Assembly (NCBI RefSeq): GCF_023073915.1
Contig: NZ_JADPKK010000023.1
Span: 558,001 to 622,000 of the forward strand
Direction: 5' to 3'
Length of the DNA stretch: 64,000 nucleotides
From: Bradyrhizobium sp. 149
GTDB taxonomy: Bacteria; Pseudomonadota; Alphaproteobacteria; Rhizobiales; Xanthobacteraceae
Shown here: in pieces, positions 8,856 to 16,879 of the stretch
Numbering within the stretch: position 1 is the stretch's first letter
Layout of the letters: each line of letters begins with the position of its first letter
Translations under genes and position numbers: made by a program
The notes under the pieces: generated by a model
The model's database searches: none
The model's input: only the letters and a program-made list of their open reading frames with translations
Told to the model about the DNA's origin: nothing

Positions 8856-9398
8856 TCACATTCCTTCAGGCCCGCGGCCGATCGCGGCAACGCCGGTGCG
8901 CGACACTTCGACGAGGCCAAGCGGACGCATCAGGTCGATAAACTGGTTGATCTTGTCGGTATTGCCTGTGATCTCGAACACAAAGCTCTCGGTGGTGGCG
9001 TCGATCACGCGGGCGCGGAACGCGTCCGCCAGCCGCAGCGCCTCGACGCGATGCTCGCCCTGCCCGCGCACCTTGACCATCGCAAGCTCGCGCTCGATCG
9101 AGCGCTTGGTCAGCGTCATGTCGACGACGCGATAGACCGGGATCATGCGATCGAGCTGATGCTTGATCTGCTCGATCACCATCGGCGTGCCGGTCGTGAC
9201 GATGGTGATGCGCGAGAGATGCTTCTGGCTCTCGGTCTCCGTGACCGTGAGGCTCTCGATGTTGTAGCCGCGCCCGGAGAACAGGCCGATGACGCGTGCG
9301 AGCACGCCGGGTTCGTTCTGCACGAGCACCGAAAGCGTGTGCGTCTCGTTCGGATCGTGACGCTCCTCGATGAAGTAGGCGGATGCGGGCTGGTTCAT
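8856..9398 (-). CDS. ilvN: Acetolactate synthase small (regulatory) subunit
   Basis: 180 residues starting at MNQPASAYF, with an AAGGGG ribosome site in front; an upstream in-frame start would add 23 poorly conserved residues. The N-terminal ACT domain THTLSVLVQNEPGVLARVIGLF is followed by the second ACT-like half and SRTGVAAIGRG at the end. The subunit binds valine and confers feedback control on the IlvI catalytic subunit. Unlike the usual contiguous ilvIH/ilvBN order, a threonine dehydratase-like gene separates it from ilvI. Also called ilvH. Confidence 0.96.
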   Translation of the reverse strand: MNQPASAYFIEERHDPNETHTLSVLVQNEPGVLARVIGLFSGRGYNIESLTVTETESQKHLSRITIVTTGTPMVIEQIKHQLDRMIPVYRVVDMTLTKRSIERELAMVKVRGQGEHRVEALRLADAFRARVIDATTESFVFEITGNTDKINQFIDLMRPLGLVEVSRTGVAAIGRGPEGM

Positions 9399-9421
9399 TG
9401 TCGTCCCCTTCATTCTCGGCG

Positions 9422-10408
9422 TTACGCCGTCGCCCGATGAGCGACCTGCGCATCCGTCCCGACCCAACCGCGGAACAGATCGAAATCGATATTGCCGCCG
9501 GACAGCACGAGACCGACGCGCTTGCCCGACAGACTTGTCTTTTCCTGAAGCGCCGCGGCGAGGGCGGCGGCGCCGGCGCCTTCGGCGAGATTGTGCGTGT
9601 CGGTCCAGAGCGCTCGGATCGCGAGCGCGATCTCATCGTCCGTCACCTGGACGATACGCGAGGCGCCCTTGAGGATGATGGCGAGAGCTTCCGGATCTGG
9701 CATCCGCGTCGCCATGCCGTCGGCGAGCGTGTTGCTGCTTTTGGTATTGACCACTGCGCGCGCTGCGAAAGACAACGCGTAGGACGGCGCCTCGGTCGAC
9801 TGCACCCCGACGATCTCGGTCTTCAGGCCAAGCAGATCGCGCGCCATGATGCAGCCGCAGATGCCGGAGCCCTGCCCGATCGGCACATAGAGGATGTCGA
9901 GATCGGGCGCTGCCCTGAACAGCTCGAGCGCGTAGGTCGCCACGCCGAGCACCAGGTCCGTATGGAACGACGGCACCATATGAAGCCCGGCGGATTGCGC
10001 GTGGCGTCCGGCTTCCTCGCGTGCGGCCTGAAAGTCCTCGCCATGCTCGATGAGCTCGGCGCCAAACGCCTGCATCGCGCGGTTCTTCTCGACCGAATTG
10101 CCGCGCGGCACGTAGATCACGGCAGGCACGCCATGGCGGCTCGCCGCAAAGGCGAGGCTCTGGCCATGATTGCCGCGCGTCGCCGAGATGATGCCCGGAA
10201 TGTTCGGCCGTTCGCGCTTCAGCCGCTCGAGATAGACCAGCCCGCCGCGCACCTTGAAGGCGCCCGACGGCGTGTGGTTCTCATGCTTGACCACGATCTG
10301 CGTGCCGAGCCGCTGGCTGAGCAGCGGCCAGGCGTGCGCCGGCGTCGCCGGCACCGCCTGCCCCACGATCGCATGTGCGTGCTCCAGCTGCTTCAGGTCG
10401 AACATCAC
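9422..10408 (-). CDS. Threonine/serine dehydratase-like PLP enzyme without ACT domain
   Basis: A 328-residue fold type II PLP enzyme. The Schiff-base lysine lies in SGAFKVRGG, the substrate loop in TRGNHGQS, the phosphate-binding glycine loop in GQGSGICG, and SGGN is near the C-terminus. It lacks the C-terminal ACT regulatory domains of IlvA, so it is of the TdcB or serine-racemase size class. A GTG start at 10408 lies 1 base after the ilvI stop; an ATG follows at the next codon. Deaminating threonine would give 2-oxobutyrate, a substrate of the AHAS subunits encoded on both sides. The biochemical role is inferred. Confidence 0.88.
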   Translation of the reverse strand: MMFDLKQLEHAHAIVGQAVPATPAHAWPLLSQRLGTQIVVKHENHTPSGAFKVRGGLVYLERLKRERPNIPGIISATRGNHGQSLAFAASRHGVPAVIYVPRGNSVEKNRAMQAFGAELIEHGEDFQAAREEAGRHAQSAGLHMVPSFHTDLVLGVATYALELFRAAPDLDILYVPIGQGSGICGCIMARDLLGLKTEIVGVQSTEAPSYALSFAARAVVNTKSSNTLADGMATRMPDPEALAIILKGASRIVQVTDDEIALAIRALWTDTHNLAEGAGAAALAAALQEKTSLSGKRVGLVLSGGNIDFDLFRGWVGTDAQVAHRATA

Positions 10409-10409
10409 C

Positions 10410-12185
10410 TCACACCAGCGCCTTGCCGCCGGCGAACGCCTTCGCCGTAGCTTCGTCGTTCGCCTGCTCCGGCAACAGCATCTCGTTGTGCGCCTTGCCC
10501 GAGGGGATCATCGGGAAGCAATTTTCCAGCGACGCGACGCGGCAGTCGAACAGCACCGGGCGCTTGACCGAGATCATCTCCTGGATGGCACCGTCGAGAT
10601 CGCCGGGCTTGTGCACCTGGATGCCGACCCCGCCATAGGCTTCCGCCAGCTTGACGAAATCCGGCATCGCCTCCGAGTAGGAATGCGACAGGCGGTTGCC
10701 ATGGAGCAGCTGCTGCCACTGCCGCACCATGCCCATGTACTGGTTGTTCAGGATGAAGATCTTGATCGGAAGCTCATACTGCACCGCCGTCGACATCTCC
10801 TGCATCGTCATCTGCACCGAGGCATCGCCCGCGATGTCGATGACGAGGCTGTCGGGATGGGCCACCTGCACGCCGACGGCGGCCGGCAGGCCGTAGCCCA
10901 TGGTGCCGAGACCACCGGATGTCATCCAGCGATGTGGCTCCTCGAAGCCGTAGAACTGCGCGGCCCACATCTGATGCTGGCCGACCTCGGTGGTGATGTA
11001 GGTGTCCTTGCCGCGGGTCGCCTCGAACAGGCTCTGGATCGCGTGCTGCGGCAGGATGACGTCGTTGCTCTTCCTGTAATAAAGCGAGTTGCGGGCGCGC
11101 CACTGCGCGATCTGCTGCCACCACGCCTTGACGTCGGGCTTCTTCGCCTCCGCCTTGAACACCTGGAGAATGTCCCCGAGGATGTTGCCGCAGTCGCCGA
11201 TGATCGGCACGTCGACGCGGATGTTCTTGTTGATCGAGGACGGGTCGATGTCGATGTGGATCTTCTTCGAGCCCGGCGAGAACGCGTCGACGCGGCCGGT
11301 GATGCGGTCGTCGAAGCGCGCACCGACGCACAGCATGACGTCGCAATCATGCATGGTCATGTTGGCCTCGTAGGTGCCGTGCATGCCGAGCATGCCGAGC
11401 CAGCTCTTGCCTGACGCAGGATATGCGCCGAGACCCATCAGCGTTGAAGTGATCGGAAAGCCGGTGACCTCGACCAACTCGCGCAGCAGCCTGGTCGCCT
11501 CGGGGCCGGAATTGATCACGCCGCCGCCGCTGTAGATCACGGGGCGCTTGGCGCCTGCGAGCAGCGCCACGGCCTTGCGGATCTGCGTCGCATCGCCCTT
11601 CACCCGCGGCGCATAGGAGCGATGTACGTCGGACTTGCGCGGCGGATGATAGGTGCCGGTCGCGAACTGCACGTCCTTGGGCACGTCGACGAGCACCGGG
11701 CCCGGTCGCCCCGTGGTCGCAACGTAGAACGCCTCGTGCAGCACCTTTGCGAGATCGTTGACGTCGCGCACCAGCCAATTGTGTTTGGTGCAGGGGCGCG
11801 TGATACCGACGGTGTCGCATTCCTGGAACGCGTCGTTGCCGATCAGATGCGTCGGCACCTGGCCGGAGATGCAGACCAGCGGGATCGAGTCCATCAGCGC
11901 GTCGGTGAGCGGCGTCACCATGTTGGTGGCGCCGGGGCCGGAGGTCACCAGCGCAACGCCCGGCTTGCCGGTCGAACGGGCATAGCCCTCGGCGGCGTGG
12001 CCCGCGCCCTGCTCGTGGCGGACCAGGATGTGCTGGACCTCGCTCTGCTGGAATATCTCGTCGTAGATCGGAAGCACGGCGCCGCCAGGATAGCCGAAAA
12101 TATCGGTCACGCCATGATCGATGAGCGCGCGGACGATCATCGCGGCGCCGGTCATCTGGTTCGGATCGTGGCTCTTGTCGCTCAT
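10410..12185 (-). CDS. ilvI: Acetolactate synthase large (catalytic) subunit, biosynthetic
   Basis: 591 residues, the standard size. The N-terminal TPP-binding region has GYPGGAVLPIYDEIF and the catalytic glutamate in VRHEQGAGHAAEGYARSTG. The C-terminal thiamine motif runs from GDASVQM to NNQYMG. It condenses two pyruvates, or pyruvate with 2-oxobutyrate, using TPP, Mg2+ and FAD. It heads the minus-strand ilv cluster and is preceded by a leader peptide and terminator (12243-12361), which points to transcription attenuation. The start ATG is at 12185. Confidence 0.98.
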   Translation of the reverse strand: MSDKSHDPNQMTGAAMIVRALIDHGVTDIFGYPGGAVLPIYDEIFQQSEVQHILVRHEQGAGHAAEGYARSTGKPGVALVTSGPGATNMVTPLTDALMDSIPLVCISGQVPTHLIGNDAFQECDTVGITRPCTKHNWLVRDVNDLAKVLHEAFYVATTGRPGPVLVDVPKDVQFATGTYHPPRKSDVHRSYAPRVKGDATQIRKAVALLAGAKRPVIYSGGGVINSGPEATRLLRELVEVTGFPITSTLMGLGAYPASGKSWLGMLGMHGTYEANMTMHDCDVMLCVGARFDDRITGRVDAFSPGSKKIHIDIDPSSINKNIRVDVPIIGDCGNILGDILQVFKAEAKKPDVKAWWQQIAQWRARNSLYYRKSNDVILPQHAIQSLFEATRGKDTYITTEVGQHQMWAAQFYGFEEPHRWMTSGGLGTMGYGLPAAVGVQVAHPDSLVIDIAGDASVQMTMQEMSTAVQYELPIKIFILNNQYMGMVRQWQQLLHGNRLSHSYSEAMPDFVKLAEAYGGVGIQVHKPGDLDGAIQEMISVKRPVLFDCRVASLENCFPMIPSGKAHNEMLLPEQANDEATAKAFAGGKALV

Positions 12186-12242
12186 TGGCTTGCTCCGGAT
12201 GCGCTGTGGTCAGCGGCTTCGTTCGTGTCGGATTCGGGAAAT

Positions 12243-12265
12243 AAAAAAGGCCCCGAAGAGGGACC
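12243..12265 (-). terminator. Intrinsic terminator of the ilv attenuator
   Basis: A 6-bp stem (GGTCCC with GGGGCC, one G-T pair), a 5-base loop and six T residues on the minus strand, ending 57 bases before the ilvI start. Confidence 0.8.
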
Positions 12266-12317
12266 CATGCACACCGCCTGTCATGTGGATGGCAGCTAGC
12301 CACCCCCGGCGGTGTGC
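12243..12317 (-). promoter_or_regulatory. Transcription attenuator in the ilvI leader
   Basis: Two mutually placed structures follow the leader peptide codons. One is a perfect 10-bp stem joining 12308-12317 (GCACACCGCC on the minus strand) to 12269-12278. The other is a terminator hairpin at 12249-12265 (GGTCCC/GGGGCC) with a T6 run at 12248-12243. The first stem overlaps the end of the leader reading frame, so ribosome position could decide which structure forms. Attenuation of ilv operons by a leader peptide is known in enteric bacteria and has been described for alphaproteobacterial ilvBN; here it is inferred from sequence. Confidence 0.8.
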
Positions 12318-12361
12318 CTGGGTACGACGGCGATAAGGAGTTTGGTAATAATGTTACGCAT
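12296..12361 (-). CDS. ilv leader peptide
   Basis: A 21-residue reading frame from an ATG at 12361 to a TAG at 12296. It begins MRNIITKLLIAVV, so eight of residues 4-13 are isoleucine, leucine or valine. That is the codon bias expected of a leader peptide sensing charged branched-chain tRNAs. It ends in a hydrophilic PRHTAGGG tail whose codons form one arm of the 10-bp stem. An AGG lies about ten bases before the start. The product is probably non-functional; its translation is the sensor. Confidence 0.85.
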   Translation of the reverse strand: MRNIITKLLIAVVPRHTAGGG

Positions 12362-12515
12362 GGCAGGTGCCTAGCTTCCCAAAGGTTGCGCGAAACATAG
12401 CGACCAGCGCCCCGATGTCAAGGCAAAGCGGCCGTTCCCGCGCGATTTTGGCAGTGTAGCGGTGTTCCCTGGGTTGGGCGAGAGGTAAATTCGGGAACCC
12501 AGGCACAAAAGCGGG

Positions 12516-13472
12516 TCAGCCAGGGTCCCGGGCCGCATTCACGATCGTCGCCAGCCAACCTCGCGCCTCCTGTGGCTTCACCCACTCGAATTCGGGCAAT
12601 TGGTGCCGGAACCAGGTGAACTGCCGCTTGGCGTAATGGCGGGTGTCGGCGCGGCCGACCGTGGCCGCTTGCTCCAGGCTGAGATCACCGCGCAGATGCC
12701 GGATCAGGGCCGGCACGCCATGAGCCTTCATCGCCGGCAGCAGCGGATCAAGGTTGCGGGCGGCGAGACGCTCGACCTCGTTCAGCGCGCCGGCATCTAA
12801 CATGGCGTCGAAGCGGGCGTCGATGCGAGCATAGAGCTCGTCGCGCTCGGGCGCGAGGAACACCGCGCGAAAACTGTCCCTGGATAGCAAGGGGGGCTGG
12901 CCCTCATGGTGCCAGTCCAGCAGCGAACGGCCGGTGGCCTCGACCACTTCGAGCGCGCGCGCAATGCGCGTGCGATCGCGCGGGTTCAATCGCGCGGCTG
13001 CCTGCGGATCACGACGCGCGAGTTCGGCACGCAGCGCCTCCACGCCGTTCCGCTCCAGCCGCGCCCGAACGTCTTCGCGGACCTCAGGAGGGATCGGCGG
13101 CACCGCGGAAAGGCCCGCCGTCAGCGCCTTGAAATACAGCCCGGTGCCACCGATGAAGATCGGCAGGCGGCCTTCGGCTTTCGCCTCTTCGAGCGCCTTC
13201 GCCGCGTCGCTCACCCAGGCACCGGCCGAAAAATTCACGGCCGCATCGACATGGCCGTACAGGCGATGAGGCACCCGCGCCTCCTCGCCATGTGTCGGGC
13301 GCGCGGTGATGATGCGGAGGTCGCCATAAACCTGCATGGAATCGGCATTGATGACGACGCCGCCCGTAGCGAGCGCAAGCTCGAGCGCCAGCGCCGACTT
13401 GCCGCTGGCGGTCGGGCCTGCGATAAGCACGGCCTTGCCAACATGCCTTCTGCCGACTTGCCCCTCGCTCAC
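12516..13472 (-). CDS. miaA: tRNA dimethylallyltransferase
   Basis: 318 residues, typical length. The P-loop GPTASGKSALALELA is near residue 18; NADSMQVYGDL, the substrate-site segment GGTGLYFKALTAGL and the C-terminal AKRQFTWFRHQ are all MiaA signatures. The enzyme adds a dimethylallyl group to A37 of tRNAs reading UNN codons. The gene is divergent from serB with only 11 bases between start codons, so their 5' regions overlap. Confidence 0.97.
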   Translation of the reverse strand: MSEGQVGRRHVGKAVLIAGPTASGKSALALELALATGGVVINADSMQVYGDLRIITARPTHGEEARVPHRLYGHVDAAVNFSAGAWVSDAAKALEEAKAEGRLPIFIGGTGLYFKALTAGLSAVPPIPPEVREDVRARLERNGVEALRAELARRDPQAAARLNPRDRTRIARALEVVEATGRSLLDWHHEGQPPLLSRDSFRAVFLAPERDELYARIDARFDAMLDAGALNEVERLAARNLDPLLPAMKAHGVPALIRHLRGDLSLEQAATVGRADTRHYAKRQFTWFRHQLPEFEWVKPQEARGWLATIVNAARDPG

Positions 13473-13483
13473 GAAAACCTCAA

Positions 13484-14389
13484 ATGTCCCTCGTCGCCAC
13501 GCTGATCTGCAACCCGAATAATCCCGCGCTCGACTCTACCATCGTCGACGGCGCCCGCGCCGTGCTGCCTCAGGCAGCTCCCGCGCACTGGCTGTTCGAC
13601 GGGGTTGCAGCCGACATCCCCTTCGGCGCCGACAGTAACCTCGAAGGCGACCGTCACGCCATCGAACAGCGGCTCCGCGAGCTTCGCGGCGACCTGCCCA
13701 TCGACATCGTCGTGCAGCCAGTCGGCTTCCGGCGCAAGAAGCTTTTTCTCGCCGACATGGATTCCACCATGATCGGCCAGGAATGCATCGACGAGCTCGC
13801 CGATTTCGCCGGGATGAAGGCCCATGTGGCTGCCATCACCGAACGCGCGATGCGCGGCGAGATCGAGTTCGAGCCGGCGCTGCGCGAGCGCGTCGCGCTG
13901 CTGAAGGACCTCCCCGCCAGCATCGTCGACGAGGTCTTGGCCAAGCACATCACGCCGACCCCGGGCGGCCGCGAACTGGTCGCGACCATGCGTGCCCACG
14001 GCGCCTATGCCTGTCTCGTCTCCGGCGGCTTCACCCTGTTCACCAGCGCGGTCGCCACCAGGATCGGCTTCCAGGAGAACCGCGCCAACGAACTCGTCGT
14101 CCGCGACGGCAAGTTCACCGGTGAGGTCAAGGAGCCGATCTTGGGCCGCGCGGCAAAGCTTGCGACGCTGGTGGATCTGATGGAGTCGTTCGATCTCGAC
14201 GACATCGACTCGCTAGCGGTCGGCGACGGCGCCAATGATCTCGCGATGATCCAGGCGGCGGGACTGGGCGTGGCGTATCATGCGAAGCCGGCGGTCGCCG
14301 CGGCTGCGGCGGCCCGGATCGACCACGGCGATCTCACCGCGCTGCTGTATGCGCAGGGGTATCGGCGCGAGGAATTCGTAGAGGCGTAG
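13484..14389 (+). CDS. serB: Phosphoserine phosphatase
   Basis: 301 residues of the HAD superfamily. The nucleophile motif DMDSTMIGQECIDELA is near residue 91, motif II is in SGGFTLF, and motif III/IV residues are in GDGANDLAMI. An N-terminal region of about 85 residues precedes the phosphatase domain, as in bacterial SerB. It hydrolyses O-phospho-L-serine in the last step of serine synthesis. The stop abuts the next start codon (TAG directly before ATG at 14390), so the small DUF4160/DUF2442 genes are likely co-transcribed. Confidence 0.96.
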   Translation: MSLVATLICNPNNPALDSTIVDGARAVLPQAAPAHWLFDGVAADIPFGADSNLEGDRHAIEQRLRELRGDLPIDIVVQPVGFRRKKLFLADMDSTMIGQECIDELADFAGMKAHVAAITERAMRGEIEFEPALRERVALLKDLPASIVDEVLAKHITPTPGGRELVATMRAHGAYACLVSGGFTLFTSAVATRIGFQENRANELVVRDGKFTGEVKEPILGRAAKLATLVDLMESFDLDDIDSLAVGDGANDLAMIQAAGLGVAYHAKPAVAAAAAARIDHGDLTALLYAQGYRREEFVEA

Positions 14390-14626
14390 ATGCCGACCGT
14401 TCTGCGCTGGGGACCTTATCGAGCATTTTTCTACTCAAACGAAAGCAATGAGCCACCACACATCCACGTGCGCGCAGGCAACCATGAAGCCAAGTTCTGG
14501 CTGCACGACCTGGATCTGGCCGTCAACGCTGGATTTCCAGCACACGAAATCGGCGCTATAGTCAGGCATCTAAGGTCGCACCGCGATTTTCTCGAGGGCA
14601 AGTGGCATGAGCACTTTGGAAATTGA
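14390..14626 (+). CDS. DUF4160 family small protein
   Basis: A 78-residue protein with the family hallmarks: GPYRAFFYSNE, PPHIHVRAG and the acidic/aromatic tail HEHFGN. The PPHIHV motif and AKFWL segment are diagnostic of DUF4160. It overlaps the next gene (DUF2442) by 20 bases, and this pair occurs widely in bacteria. Such pairs have been suggested to be toxin-antitoxin-like, but the function is not established. It follows serB with no spacing. Confidence 0.85.
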   Translation: MPTVLRWGPYRAFFYSNESNEPPHIHVRAGNHEAKFWLHDLDLAVNAGFPAHEIGAIVRHLRSHRDFLEGKWHEHFGN

Positions 14627-14891
14627 TGTCGGCGACATCCGGCCGGTCGGGGTCGCCTTCACTGCTGACGAGCTGGTGGTCACACTCGCCGATGGCCGGA
14701 AGATCGCGACGCCGCTCGCCTGGTACCCGCGTCTCAGGGACGCGAGCGTGGCTGCCCGCAGTCAGTTTGAATTGATGCCGATGGGCATTCACTGGCCAGG
14801 GCTTGACGAAGATCTCAGCATCGCCGGCATGCTGAAGGGTCGGCCCGCCGTTCAGCCTTTTGCGACCACCAGCAGGCGATCCGACATTTAA
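14607..14891 (+). CDS. DUF2442 family small protein
   Basis: 94 residues. The segment VAFTADELVVTLADGRKIATPLAWYPRL matches DUF2442, as does IHWPGLDEDLSIAGMLKG towards the end. Members are the usual partners of DUF4160 proteins. The start lies inside the DUF4160 gene, implying translational coupling. Proposed roles range from antitoxin to DNA-binding partner; none can be shown from sequence. Confidence 0.85.
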   Translation: MSTLEIDVGDIRPVGVAFTADELVVTLADGRKIATPLAWYPRLRDASVAARSQFELMPMGIHWPGLDEDLSIAGMLKGRPAVQPFATTSRRSDI

Positions 14892-14904
14892 AAACCGCGA
14901 CCTC

Positions 14905-14934
14905 CTGGGTGCCCGCCCTTAGCGGCGCACCCAG
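14905..14934. terminator. Bidirectional terminator between DUF2442 and the DegP-type protease gene
   Basis: CTGGGTGC pairs with GCACCCAG, with a further CCGC/GCGG inner stem. The plus strand continues TGTTTG; the minus strand reaches a GGTTTTTAAAT run after 12 bases. It lies 13 bases past the DUF2442 stop and 23 bases past the protease stop, which converge on it. Confidence 0.65.
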
Positions 14935-14957
14935 TGTTTGTGGGCTGCGACCACCCC

Positions 14958-16457
14958 TTACTGCACGCTCAGCGCAACGAAGCGCAGCTCGCCCTCGGCA
15001 TTGGAGACGAGCAGAAGTACAGACTTCTTGCCGTCCTTCTTGAGCTGGTCGACGCGCTTCTGGATGTCGGCGCCGCTGGAGACGGCCTCCTGCGCCACCT
15101 CGACGATGACGTCGCCGGCAGAAAGCCGCTTCTCGGCGGCATCCGAATTGGCGTCGACATTGGTGACGACCACGCCCTTGACCGTATCCTTGATCTTGTA
15201 GCGCGTACGCAGATCCTTGCTCAGCGCCGCGAGATCGAGGCCGAGCGCCTTCTGCGTCACAGTCTTTTCAGGCGGGGGCTCGTCAGTCTTCACTGCGGCC
15301 TGCACCTTGTCGGGATCCTGCAACCGGCCGAGCATGACCTTCTTGGTCTCCTCCTGACCCTTGCGGATGATGACGACGTCGACCTCCTTGCCGACCGCCG
15401 TGTCGGCGACCACACGGGAGAGATCCTTCGGGTCCTTGACGTCCTTGCCGTCGAACTTGACGACGACGTCGCCGGGCTCGATGCCGGCCGGTTTGGCCGG
15501 CCCCTTGTCGTCGACGCCGGCAACCAGCGCGCCGCGCGGCGGCTTGATGTTGAGGCTCTCGGCGATTTCGTCGGTGACACTCTGGATGCGCACGCCCAGC
15601 CAGCCGCGGCGCAATTCGCCGAACTGGCGGAGCTGGTCGACGACACCAGCGACCGTCTTCGACGGTACGGCGAAGCCGATGCCGATCGAGCCGCCGGAGG
15701 GCGAGATGATCAGCGTGTTGACGCCGATGACGTCGCCATCGAGGTTGAACAGCGGACCGCCGGAATTGCCGCGGTTGATGGAGGCGTCGGTCTGAATGTA
15801 ACTGTCGTAGGGACCTGAGGAGATGTCACGGTTCTTCGCCGAGACGATACCGGCCGTCACGGTGCCGCCGAGGCTGAAAGGATTGCCAATCGCGACGACC
15901 CAGTCGCCGAGCCGCAGCTTGTCGGAATCGCCGAACTTCACCGATACCAGCGGCTTCGTCGGCTTGAACTTCAGCACGGCAAGATCAGTCTTCTTGTCGA
16001 CGCCGACCAGTTCGGCTTTGATTTTGGTACCGTCGTTGAGGATGACGTTGATCTCGTCGGCATCCGCGATGACGTGGTTGTTTGTGACGACGACGCCTGA
16101 TGTGTCGATGATGAATCCGGAACCGAGCGAGTTGGTCTTGCGCGGCGCCGGGCTGTTCTCGCCGCCCTTGCTGCCGCCGCCGGGACCCTTGCGATTCTTG
16201 AAGAAGTCGTCGAAGAACTCCTCGAAGGGCGAGCCGGGCGGCAGTTGCGGCATGGCATTGCCGCCGCCGCTGCCCTTGGCTTCGACGTTCTGCGAAGTCG
16301 AGATGTTGACGACCGCGTCGATCACCTTCTCGGCGACGTCGGCGATGCCATCCGGTCCGCGCGCAGAGGCCGGTGTGCCGAATGCGCTGAAAGCGCCAAC
16401 GGCGAGCGCGGCCAGCCCTAAGCGCAAACGGGTCGGGGCAATGGTGGCAGCGGTCAT
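14958..16457 (-). CDS. Periplasmic serine endoprotease, Do/DegP family
   Basis: About 499 residues from MTAATIAP, chosen over an ATG 11 codons upstream because GGAG sits 7 bases before it. A signal peptide ends near ASARG. The trypsin-like domain has the triad His in TNNHVIAD, Asp in KTDLAVLK and Ser in GNSGGPLF. Two PDZ domains follow (RRGWLGVRIQSV...; the last near residues 400-495). It degrades or chaperones misfolded envelope proteins. A Gly/Lys/Asn-rich linker (residues ~60-110) precedes the protease core. DUF2065 and hflKC lie upstream on the same strand, a common order in this group. Confidence 0.95.
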   Translation of the reverse strand: MTAATIAPTRLRLGLAALAVGAFSAFGTPASARGPDGIADVAEKVIDAVVNISTSQNVEAKGSGGGNAMPQLPPGSPFEEFFDDFFKNRKGPGGGSKGGENSPAPRKTNSLGSGFIIDTSGVVVTNNHVIADADEINVILNDGTKIKAELVGVDKKTDLAVLKFKPTKPLVSVKFGDSDKLRLGDWVVAIGNPFSLGGTVTAGIVSAKNRDISSGPYDSYIQTDASINRGNSGGPLFNLDGDVIGVNTLIISPSGGSIGIGFAVPSKTVAGVVDQLRQFGELRRGWLGVRIQSVTDEIAESLNIKPPRGALVAGVDDKGPAKPAGIEPGDVVVKFDGKDVKDPKDLSRVVADTAVGKEVDVVIIRKGQEETKKVMLGRLQDPDKVQAAVKTDEPPPEKTVTQKALGLDLAALSKDLRTRYKIKDTVKGVVVTNVDANSDAAEKRLSAGDVIVEVAQEAVSSGADIQKRVDQLKKDGKKSVLLLVSNAEGELRFVALSVQ

Positions 16458-16601
16458 TGTGATCTCCAGGAAGCAAGGATTCGGCGTCAAGACTGCGCTC
16501 GAACGGGGGGACGGCGCAAGCGCGGACCTTAATGGGCTTCAAGACCCGGATAATAAGGCGAAAACCGGTTCCTCGGCTTCACTTTGGCGTTGGTGCGACG
16601 G

Positions 16602-16808
16602 CTAAATTGGACGTCGCATAACCCAGATCAGGATCAGGCCGGCCACGGCCGAACCAATGCCGACCACCCGCAGGACATTGTCCGGTGTGGCCATGGCGCT
16701 TTTCATGGCCTTGCGCATCCAGGCCGGACTTGCCGCGAACATCAAGCCTTCCAGCACGAACAGGATGCCCAAACCGATGAGGAAGTCGGTGAACGCAATG
16801 GACCTCAT
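16602..16808 (-). CDS. DUF2065 domain small membrane protein
   Basis: 68 residues with two hydrophobic helices (TDFLIGLGILFVLEGLMFAA and VVGIGSAVAGLILIWVM), matching the DUF2065/YjeT family. It lies between the protease gene and hflC on one strand. YjeT is also encoded beside hflKC in enteric bacteria, so the linkage is old. Function unknown; it may act with HflKC at the inner membrane. Confidence 0.85.
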   Translation of the reverse strand: MRSIAFTDFLIGLGILFVLEGLMFAASPAWMRKAMKSAMATPDNVLRVVGIGSAVAGLILIWVMRRPI

Positions 16809-16848
16809 CGGATTGGAACCTCCCGTTGTGCTGTTCTTGTCTGGACGA

Positions 16849-16871
16849 AGGGCGGCCAGACCGGCCGCCCT
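16849..16871 (-). terminator. Hairpin after hflC
   Basis: A perfect 9-bp stem (AGGGCGGCC with GGCCGCCCT) and 5-base loop, 9 bases beyond the hflC stop. There is no clear U-run, so it may stabilise the transcript end or attenuate rather than fully terminate. Confidence 0.5.
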
Positions 16872-16879
16872 CGTCTAGC

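Noticed and set aside
12468..12503. CCTGGGTT/AACCCAGG inverted repeat upstream of miaA's 3' end
   Set aside because: Long loop and no U-run; not enough to call a terminator.
14958..16490. An upstream ATG for the Do-type protease (16490)
   Set aside because: It lacks a ribosome site and puts extra residues before the signal peptide; the ATG at 16457 has GGAG at 7 bases.
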